Translations under genes and position numbers: made by a program
The notes under the pieces: generated by a model
The model's input: only the letters and a program-made list of their open reading frames with translations
What the model was told of the DNA's origin: nothing
The model's database searches: none
Shown here: positions 58,420 to 64,000 of the stretch, piece after piece
Position numbering within the stretch: the first letter of the stretch is position 1
Layout of the letters: each line of letters begins with the position of its first letter
Assembly: GCA_001899255.1 (NCBI GenBank)
Contig: MKVX01000020.1
Location: 124,001 to 188,000, forward strand
Direction: 5' to 3'
Source: Rhizobiales bacterium 62-47
GTDB lineage: Bacteria > Pseudomonadota > Alphaproteobacteria > Rhizobiales > Xanthobacteraceae
Length of the DNA stretch: 64,000 nucleotides

Positions 58420-58680
58420 CTATTTCATCTTGAGGCCCGCCTTGCTCAGCCCTTCGGCGACCGCCGCATGACATGTTTTGTCGTCGTCTTTCTTCAGCGC
58501 GGCCACCGCCTTGGTCTTCGCCGCGTCGAGAGCCGCCTTGGCGGGCGCGGCGAGATTCGGCGTCGTGAACGCGTGCTCGAGTTGCTTGAGATCGCTTTCG
58601 CAATCGGCCCGCGCGGCCGACGTGGCGGCAATCCCGATTGCGGCGGCGAGGATGGCGGTCTTGATCAGCGATTGTGTCAT
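58420..58680 (-). CDS. Small periplasmic helical protein
   Basis: 86 residues, MTQSLIKTAILAAAIGIAATSAARA as a signal peptide, then an alpha-helical part with two Cys (DCESDLKQLEHAF and DDDKTCHAAVAEGLSKAGLK) that may form a disulphide. A similar short Cys-Cys helical pattern occurs in many small rhizobial exported proteins. It lies between the COG4705 and PAP2 genes on the same strand with gaps of 93 and 45 bp. Function unknown. Confidence 0.75.
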   Translation of the reverse strand: MTQSLIKTAILAAAIGIAATSAARADCESDLKQLEHAFTTPNLAAPAKAALDAAKTKAVAALKKDDDKTCHAAVAEGLSKAGLKMK

Positions 58681-58773
58681 TGAAGTCTCCTGTTTGTTGA
58701 TGGGCCGTCGATTGTTTCGCTCGCATGAGCGCCAGGGCTGGAGCGGCGCCGGTCACCAGCCTCGATCTGGTGA

Positions 58774-59586
58774 TCAGGCTTCAGCGGAGCGTTTCGCGCC
58801 GACGTTCGCAGGGACACTCTCGATGCGATCGGCCTTGGTGACGGTCAGGAAGACGACCAACGCAAGGATGGCGCTGAGGAACAGCAGGCTGGTGTTGACC
58901 GTGCCCCATCCCAGGCCGTCGGCAATGACCGGCTTGGCGAGGAAGTCGCCGACCGATGCGCCGAGCGGGCGGGTCAGGATGTAGGCGATCCAGAAGGCGA
59001 GCACCGCGTTCATCCGGGCAAAGCGATAGAGGCCAAAGGTCGCCGCAATCATCGCGGCGAACACGACCGCCGCCGGACCGTATCCGAGGTTGAACCGCTC
59101 GGCCATGAGATCGCCGGCCGAGGTGCCGAGCGCGAAAGTAAACAGGATCGCGGCCCAGTAAAAATATTCGCGCCGTCGCGTGACAATCGTGTGGATGGAG
59201 AGCGTCCGTTCGCTCAGATACCAGAGCGTGAAGACCGCAGCCAGAATGATCGCGAACGCGGTCGACGTGGTGACGAGGCTAATCCCCATGCCGTCGACGA
59301 GATTGTCGGAGATCAGCGTTCCCACGACGCTGATCAGGACGACAGTGAGCCAGTAGGGCGTGGGAATGTAGCGACTGGCGCGCAGCTGCACCACGAGGGC
59401 GGCGACGAAGGCGCCGGTCATGATCCACGACGTAACCGTGAGCCCCAATCCGAGGCGGGTGGAGAGCAAATCGGCGGCGGTTTCGCCGACGGTCGTCGCA
59501 AGGATTTTGATGATCCAGAAGTAGACGGTGACTTCCGGCACCTTGTTCAGCAACGTCCGCATCCGCACATCCGAACTGTGGGTCAT
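58774..59586 (-). CDS. COG4705-family membrane protein, copy 1
   Basis: 270 residues from MTHSSDVRMRTLLNKVPEVT. About eight membrane helices. The protein is built of repeats around a G-E/D motif: FWIIKILATTVGETAADLLS, SVVGTLISDNLVDGMG, FALGTSAGDLMAERFN and TRPLGASVGDFLAKP. The repeat of small residues and Asp/Glu in membrane segments suggests a transport or ion path. The family has no established function. A second copy is at 62811-63593 under the same type of operator. Confidence 0.88.
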   Translation of the reverse strand: MTHSSDVRMRTLLNKVPEVTVYFWIIKILATTVGETAADLLSTRLGLGLTVTSWIMTGAFVAALVVQLRASRYIPTPYWLTVVLISVVGTLISDNLVDGMGISLVTTSTAFAIILAAVFTLWYLSERTLSIHTIVTRRREYFYWAAILFTFALGTSAGDLMAERFNLGYGPAAVVFAAMIAATFGLYRFARMNAVLAFWIAYILTRPLGASVGDFLAKPVIADGLGWGTVNTSLLFLSAILALVVFLTVTKADRIESVPANVGAKRSAEA

Positions 59587-59680
59587 GATCTTCCTCCGAT
59601 GCCGCCTCCCGGTGTCGACCGACACTGGCGCGCTTGCATAAAACCCGATGAAATCTCGCGTGCCATCGGTAACGGGTGCG

Positions 59681-59697
59681 ACTTAGCAGTGAATGAG
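59681..59697 (-). promoter_or_regulatory. Direct-repeat operator 2 (COG4705 copy 1 operon)
   Basis: Plus strand ACTTAG-CAGTG-AATGAG, half-sites 11 bp apart, 94 bp upstream of the start at 59586. The rest of the 433-bp gap (59587-60019) shows no gene. Confidence 0.7.
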
Positions 59698-60019
59698 CGC
59701 ACATCACTGATGGATGCGGGACTGGCGCGCACGACTACAGCGGTGGGCCGGTCTATCGCCTTGGTGGAAGGACGTTCGTAAAGAATTCGAGTCGCATCAT
59801 GAAGCGGTTCGAGATGCTCGCGATAGGTTAGCGCCGTGACATCGGTCTAAATATTGATCGGGATGTACTGGCGCAGTCGAGGTGACAAATGATGACGTCG
59901 CCCGCGGGGTAAGCTGTCTTGGAAACGCGAAATGCACCCCGACTCGCCCGTGCCATCCAGGCGGCGAATGCGTGTGCATATCGGTCACGCTAAAACTTTC
60001 GGATCAAATTGAATAAGTG

Positions 60020-60646
60020 TCACTCTGGCCGCAAGCCTGCACGTATTTTCCACAAGGCGAAAGCCGCCAAGCCAACAAGCATGAGAAGGGTCATGCCCAT
60101 CGCACCGGCGTGTTGGTGGAGTGCGACGAAAGACGCGCCTGCCGCCGCGGCCGGGACGATGTGTGAGATCGCCCACACGATCGCAGAGGCCACATTTGCA
60201 GTATAAAAGCGTCGAGGGTTCATGCCGGAAATCCCGGCGATCAGTGGCACGAATGCTCTCACGACGGGGGTAAAGCGTGCGATCGTGATCGATTTGCCGC
60301 CATGGCGTGCGAAGAATTCCTCCGAGCGTCGGATCGCCTCCGGGTAGCGTGCCATTGGCCACATCCGCAGCGCCTGCTCCTGATAGCAATGCCCCAGCCA
60401 ATACGCTGCGCCATCCCCCGCGATCGCTCCCAGGCAAGCTGAAATGAGAACTGCCCAAACCGGTATCAGTCCAACGCCTGCCATCGCCGAAATCGTCAGA
60501 ATTGTCGCGGTGCCCGGCACCAGAGCACCGACGACCGGAAGCGACTCGGACAGCGCCAGAACAAACACGAATCCGATAGCGAGTAGCGGCTGCTGCGCGA
60601 CGAGGTCCGCGGCCTGGTGCAGGAAGCTGCCAATAGAAGGAATCAT
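60020..60646 (-). CDS. DedA-family membrane protein
   Basis: 208 residues. The family core is clear: FVLALSESLPVVGALVPGTATI with the conserved acidic residue and proline-glycine, GDGAAYWLGHCYQ, and FFARHGGKSITIARFTPVVRAFVPLIAGISGM with its essential Arg, then helices to the end. DedA proteins are now known to include flippases that return undecaprenyl phosphate to the inner leaflet. With the BcrC-like enzyme nearby this gives two successive steps of lipid-carrier recycling. Confidence 0.92.
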   Translation of the reverse strand: MIPSIGSFLHQAADLVAQQPLLAIGFVFVLALSESLPVVGALVPGTATILTISAMAGVGLIPVWAVLISACLGAIAGDGAAYWLGHCYQEQALRMWPMARYPEAIRRSEEFFARHGGKSITIARFTPVVRAFVPLIAGISGMNPRRFYTANVASAIVWAISHIVPAAAAGASFVALHQHAGAMGMTLLMLVGLAAFALWKIRAGLRPE

Positions 60647-60830
60647 GATACTTACGAGCCTAAGAGGTCAAAATAGTTGTTCGCGCGTATCGACACTTCG
60701 AGGCGCGAGACGCGCGGCCTGCCAGTATCTCCCGCCGCAGTTGGGCTGGAGTCTTTCGACGACGACAATTCACGAGCATGTACAAGACGCAGTGATCGCG
60801 TCATCGACCGAAATAACGATAGCGCTCTGA

Positions 60831-60847
60831 ACTTAGGGACGAATGAG
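60831..60847 (-). promoter_or_regulatory. Direct-repeat operator 3 (DedA gene)
   Basis: Plus strand ACTTAG-GGACG-AATGAG, half-sites 11 bp apart, 184 bp upstream of the DedA start. GATAGCGCT occurs on both sides of it (near 60818 and 60858). The 399-bp gap 60647-61045 holds this site and operator 4, no gene. Confidence 0.7.
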
Positions 60848-60919
60848 GGCTGTTTCTGATAGCGCTATACGTTGTTCACTTGGCCGTCGCCTCATCGCGT
60901 TTGTTGGCCACACGGAAGA

Positions 60920-60936
60920 CTTAGGACAAACTTAGA
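60920..60936 (+). promoter_or_regulatory. Direct-repeat operator 4 (61046 gene)
   Basis: ACTTAG-GACAA-ACTTAG, half-sites 11 bp apart, 109 bp upstream of the start at 61046. Confidence 0.7.
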
Positions 60937-61045
60937 AGCCTCACCATGAATCGCATTTATTTTATCGATGGACGCCGTAGTTACGTCACCGAACGGGATC
61001 ACTTTGGCTCATCTTGCAACTTGATCGAACACACGGAGACGGATC

Positions 61046-61321
61046 ATGCGCATTTTTTCAGTGGTGGTGGCTTCACTTTGTCTGGCAGCGACGATCGGTG
61101 TCTCCGCCGCCCATGCCGACGACGATGGTTGGCGACGACATGAATGGCGCGAGCATCATTGGCGGGGCGAGCATCGCTATCGCCATCATTCGGCCGAGCC
61201 GGGTCAGATTTATGTGGAGCGGCCACGCGTCTACTACGCACCCCCGCCGGTCTATTACGAGCCGCTCCCGAGGGCATTCGGCTTCGCCATCGGTCATGAA
61301 GATGACGACGATGAGGAGTAG
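61046..61321 (+). CDS. Small exported His/Arg/Tyr-rich protein
   Basis: 91 residues. A signal peptide (MRIFSVVVASLCLAATIGVS up to AHA) precedes a charged stretch WRRHEWREHHWRGEHRYRHH, then a Pro/Tyr part (VYYAPPPVYYEPLP) and an acidic tail EDDDDEE. The His-rich and Asp-rich parts suggest metal binding or a role as a polyampholyte near the envelope. Many rhizobia have similar small exported proteins with YYAPPPVYY repeats; none is characterised well. Confidence 0.78.
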   Translation: MRIFSVVVASLCLAATIGVSAAHADDDGWRRHEWREHHWRGEHRYRHHSAEPGQIYVERPRVYYAPPPVYYEPLPRAFGFAIGHEDDDDEE

Positions 61322-61512
61322 AAGCCTGGAACGTCAATCCTTCTCGCTGGCGCGTCCCATAGAATCGTCGGCATGGAAGGGACCTCGGGAATACGCGGGC
61401 GCGTATAGCGTCCGTATTAACGGTCGGCGCGCCGCGTGAGCCCGATTTTCAGCCTTCGATGAAATATCGAGGCGCGGTACTTTGGCACCACGCCTTTCTA
61501 GTTGAATCTGTC

Positions 61513-61752
61513 CTAACCGAAATGCACGCCAATCCGTGTCGCCTTACGCCAGGCGACACGGCAAGGTTTCTGGACGTGGTCAACCGCAATGATCAGCGTG
61601 AAGTGATCGGGAATCCCCACCGAGCTGACGACATCAAGAGCCGCGCCGGTCTCAGACAGATTGCGAACAGTGCAGTCGACGACTGCCCCACTAAACGCAA
61701 TTTTGCCGGCTTTCAGAACACGGTGTCGCGTTGATTTGCGCTTCTCGTCCAT
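61513..61752 (-). CDS. PilZ-domain protein
   Basis: 79 residues from MDEKRKSTRHRVLKAGKIAF; a longer frame upstream is not family-like. The start has the c-di-GMP-binding RxxxR (RKSTRHR) and NLSETGAAL, the DxSxxG-like second motif in the form N-L-S-E-T-G. So it is a one-domain PilZ that may respond to cyclic di-GMP. Its promoter has an operator of the same type as its neighbours, which would link c-di-GMP to that regulon. Confidence 0.85.
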   Translation of the reverse strand: MDEKRKSTRHRVLKAGKIAFSGAVVDCTVRNLSETGAALDVVSSVGIPDHFTLIIAVDHVQKPCRVAWRKATRIGVHFG

Positions 61753-61885
61753 CGGAAACCTGCCCTGTTGGCGGCACAATGCGGGGCATCTCCAGGTTGT
61801 CATCCCATGATCGAGGTGAAGATGCCCTTGCCACCCGCAAGCCGGAAAATCGTTCTGGGTGTGACGATCCATCTTGCGCACACGG

Positions 61886-61902
61886 AGTTAGCGGGGACTT
61901 AG
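61886..61902 (-). promoter_or_regulatory. Direct-repeat operator 5 (PilZ gene)
   Basis: Plus strand AGTTAG-CGGGG-ACTTAG, half-sites 11 bp apart, 133 bp upstream of the PilZ start. The first half-site has G instead of A/C at position 2, so it is the weakest of the six. Confidence 0.55.
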
Positions 61903-61984
61903 CGTGGATCGGGGTTAGCAAGCGTCTGTCGCTGAACGCTGCCCGGTCGCCGTCGAAGCGAGTGAGCTGTTGTGGGTTGCCGAT

Positions 61985-62728
61985 TCAGAACGTGAATAAA
62001 ACCGCCGCATACCAGGAATACTGATTGGCGGTCCGTGCGTTCTGAATACCCTTCGCGGCGTAGCCGAGAAGATGGAAATTGTCATTCAGATCGTATTTCG
62101 CACCGATGCCAAGGCTTGTCGTTGCCGGATTTCCGATACCGTCGGCGGTCTGGTGGAAAAGTTCGATGCCGAGTTGTAATGTCGGCGCGATCTGCCGCGT
62201 CACGGTGCCGCCATAGAGGCAGAAATCATGCGAACGCCCGGCGGCACTGATCTGGCAACCGCCGCCTCCGAAGGCCGACCATTTGCCCCAGTCCTTCTGC
62301 ACCCAGATCGGCAACAGAACAGACGCCTGGCGATCGCCGACCGATCGGGAACCGCTTGGCAGAAAGACGCGCGGAAACACGGCGACGTCAAACACAAATG
62401 TATCTTGATGGAGGATCCGGTACTTTGCCGCGAGTTCGATGTTGCTGAGGCCGAAGGCAGCCGGCCCGTTCGAAGGAAAATCGAAGCCGACGGGCAGCGT
62501 TGCTGTGAGTTGCAAGTTGGGGGCCGCGCCGTAGTTGAAGTCGATGCCGCTCGCTCCCGCAAGATCACCCTTTGAACGGGCTCCCTTGTTGAAAGTGTAG
62601 ATTTCATAGTGGCGATACTCGGTCGGCTCTGGATCGTCGGATTGATAGGGCGGCCCGGCTATCGCCGGAGCGAGACACGTGACCGTCAGCCCCGCAGCGA
62701 GGGCGGCGGAACTGATCCGCCGCCCCAT
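61985..62728 (-). CDS. Outer-membrane beta-barrel protein
   Basis: 247 residues from MGRRISSAALAAGLTVTC, a signal peptide ending near PAIAG; an ATG at 62794 would add 22 residues before it. The rest alternates polar and aromatic residues in strands (HYEIYTFNKGARS, LQLTATLPVGFDF, AKYRILHQDTFVFDVAVFPR) and ends in Phe (WYAAVLFTF), the signal for barrel insertion. Resembles the transporter-like barrels often annotated as MetA-pathway proteins. Second gene of the COG4705 copy 2 operon. Confidence 0.8.
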   Translation of the reverse strand: MGRRISSAALAAGLTVTCLAPAIAGPPYQSDDPEPTEYRHYEIYTFNKGARSKGDLAGASGIDFNYGAAPNLQLTATLPVGFDFPSNGPAAFGLSNIELAAKYRILHQDTFVFDVAVFPRVFLPSGSRSVGDRQASVLLPIWVQKDWGKWSAFGGGGCQISAAGRSHDFCLYGGTVTRQIAPTLQLGIELFHQTADGIGNPATTSLGIGAKYDLNDNFHLLGYAAKGIQNARTANQYSWYAAVLFTF

Positions 62729-62810
62729 GTGTCTTCTTGGAGCTCTCCTCACAATGTCCGCAGACGCCCATCTTGTGTCGGTGCGAGGCAGCATATCGTT
62801 TCGTCCATGG

Positions 62811-63593
62811 TCATGCCGGGTGCCGGCCGGCGCGCTGAGGCAACAGCAAGATGAGGCCAATGATGATTGCCGCCAGCATTGCCGAAGCAAGCGGCCTGCT
62901 CAAGTCGAGACCGCCGTGGCTGATCGGTTTATCGAGGAAGTCACCTACGGTCGCCCCGAGCGGTCGCGTTAAAATAAAGGCCGCCCAGAACAAGAGCACG
63001 CGCGATACGTTCGTCCAGTAATAGAGCGCGGCGGTGACGGCCAGTGCCGCACCGAAAACGAGCGCGCCGCCCTGATAGCCGAGCCCGCCAGTATCAGCGA
63101 GCCAATCGCCGAGGGCAGTGCCGAGCGTCTGGGAAAAGGTGATCGTCACCCAATAGAAGATTTCGACTTTTGGCGTTGCGACGGTCATGACGTCCACGGA
63201 GCCCATGGCAAAATACCAGATCGCAAGAGAAGCTAGGACGAGACAAAAGAGGATCGACGCACCACCGGTGTAACCGATCCCCAGGGAGCGATCGAAGAAA
63301 TCCGCCATGGCCGTGCCGACGGTCGTCGACGCCACGATGGCGATCCAGTAGACCCAGGCGTTGAATTTCTTCGTGGAGATCTGAGCCGCAACTGCGGCAA
63401 TGAAGATGGCAAGGAATATTCCGGTGCCGATCAGATATCCGCCGTTGTGTGCATTCTTGTCAGCGTGGAAAACAGTCATTGTGAGCGCATCGCCGCCGGT
63501 TTCCCCGAGCGTCGTCGCAAGAATTTTGATGATCCAGAACCCGAGTGTGACTGCGGGGACCTTGCTCAAGCTTTCAGAGAGTTCAGTTTTCAT
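62811..63593 (-). CDS. COG4705-family membrane protein, copy 2
   Basis: 260 residues from MKTELSESLSKVPAVTLG. Like copy 1 it has about eight membrane helices and the repeated motif (FWIIKILATTLGETGGDALT, ASTTVGTAMADFFDRSLG, SQTLGTALGDWLAD, TRPLGATVGDFLDKP). The two differ along most of the sequence, so the duplication is old. Followed 82 bp later by the beta-barrel gene. Confidence 0.88.
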   Translation of the reverse strand: MKTELSESLSKVPAVTLGFWIIKILATTLGETGGDALTMTVFHADKNAHNGGYLIGTGIFLAIFIAAVAAQISTKKFNAWVYWIAIVASTTVGTAMADFFDRSLGIGYTGGASILFCLVLASLAIWYFAMGSVDVMTVATPKVEIFYWVTITFSQTLGTALGDWLADTGGLGYQGGALVFGAALAVTAALYYWTNVSRVLLFWAAFILTRPLGATVGDFLDKPISHGGLDLSRPLASAMLAAIIIGLILLLPQRAGRHPA

Positions 63594-63761
63594 GAGAGAT
63601 GCCTCAATTGGTATCGTTGTTTCCAAACACGCGCGCGTCGTCTCAGCTTGGTCCGCTACACTCGATTCATAACAGCGACGAGACGGTTGATGGCGCTTCG
63701 GCAGGTTTCCTGGACCGGACTCGGTTCAGGCCACTAAGGTCTATGTCGGATAACTCCGCCG

Positions 63762-63778
63762 AATTAGGGAAAACTTAG
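63762..63778 (-). promoter_or_regulatory. Direct-repeat operator 6 (COG4705 copy 2 operon)
   Basis: Plus strand AATTAG-GGAAA-ACTTAG, half-sites 11 bp apart, 168 bp upstream of the start at 63593. The 407 bp from 63594 to the window end have no gene I can support; a 68-codon plus-strand frame at 63789 lacks a clear ribosome site. Confidence 0.65.
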
Positions 63779-64000
63779 ATGCTGAGCGATGGATCAAGAA
63801 ATTGAAGCCATCGGAGCTAAGGCGTCGCTAATTGTTCGATGGACTTATATGAAACCATTTCCGAACGCTGAGGCGGAGACCATCCCCGAAGCGAAAGGAG
63901 TGCAGCCGCTGAAACAAGCCGATTTGGTTTCACGATTGGCCGAGAGACGTTCCAGCGCACCGTCGGCACGGAGTATTTCATGCTCGTTCTTGTGATTGGC

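Noticed and set aside
63789..63995. A plus-strand gene of 68 codons at the window end
   Set aside because: No ribosome site, no family pattern, and the operator upstream is better explained by the COG4705 operon on the other strand.
52000..64000. A second copy of the tRNA-Arg core as the right end of the ICE
   Set aside because: I looked for the T-arm and acceptor sequence on both strands and did not find it; a computer search would be decisive.

Overview
The window looks like a high-GC chromosome segment of an alphaproteobacterium of the Bradyrhizobium/Rhodopseudomonas/Afipia kind. The reasons are an alphaproteobacterial ATPase-inhibitor zeta gene, the codon usage, and a Rhizobiales-type integrative and conjugative element (ICE). 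The genus assignment is inference from gene content only.

Layout. (1) 1-6.8 kb is chromosomal: a zeta-subunit gene beside a decayed atpC-like remnant, a catabolic block (IclR regulator, MHS transporter, nitrilase) with a perfect 23-bp palindrome upstream of the nitrilase, a soluble globin-coupled chemoreceptor, and a broken IclR-type gene. (2) At 6790-6836 lies the 3' part of a tRNA-Arg gene, read as an attachment site, followed by a tyrosine integrase (7.0-8.4 kb). (3) 8.5-14.9 kb is variable cargo: a DUF1778/GNAT toxin-antitoxin pair, an HNH nuclease, and a LysR-cupin-tautomerase-aldo/keto reductase-SDR-carboxymuconolactone decarboxylase cassette. That cassette appears to have split a repeated hairpin element. 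(4) 15-29.8 kb is the ICE maintenance block: ArdC, a ParB-like protein, ArdB/KlcA, a giant strawberry-notch helicase/methylase, a Toprim protein, a DUF2493 protein, SSB and several small genes. Four of these transcripts begin with related, hairpin-forming leaders. (5) 29.9-31.9 kb is the transfer-control module. It holds an XRE repressor, a DUF2285 protein like the antiactivator QseM, a two-frame DUF6499/DUF2285 gene like FseA that needs a +1 ribosomal frameshift, and an RdfS-like excisionase. (6) 31.9-37 kb holds a RepA-type initiator with iterons inside its own 3' coding end, ParA, an orphan DNA methylase and pilus-processing genes. (7) 37-52 kb holds the relaxase, TraG, vapBC and a complete trbBCDEJKLFGI type IV secretion operon.

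(8) 52-64 kb is mostly minus-strand: a LysR regulator, a three-gene secreted protein/ABC ATPase/FtsX permease operon, a BcrC-like PAP2 phosphatase, a DedA protein, two COG4705 membrane proteins, a PilZ protein, an outer-membrane barrel and small secreted proteins. Six promoters in 57-64 kb carry the same direct-repeat site (A-A/C/G-T-K-A-G, 11-bp period, K = G or T; five of six sites keep A/C at position 2). They therefore look like one regulon of an OmpR/PhoB-type regulator that is not in the window. The genes fit recycling of undecaprenyl phosphate and defence of the envelope. No intact tRNA-Arg was seen to the right, so this block may be ICE cargo, with the right end beyond 64 kb.
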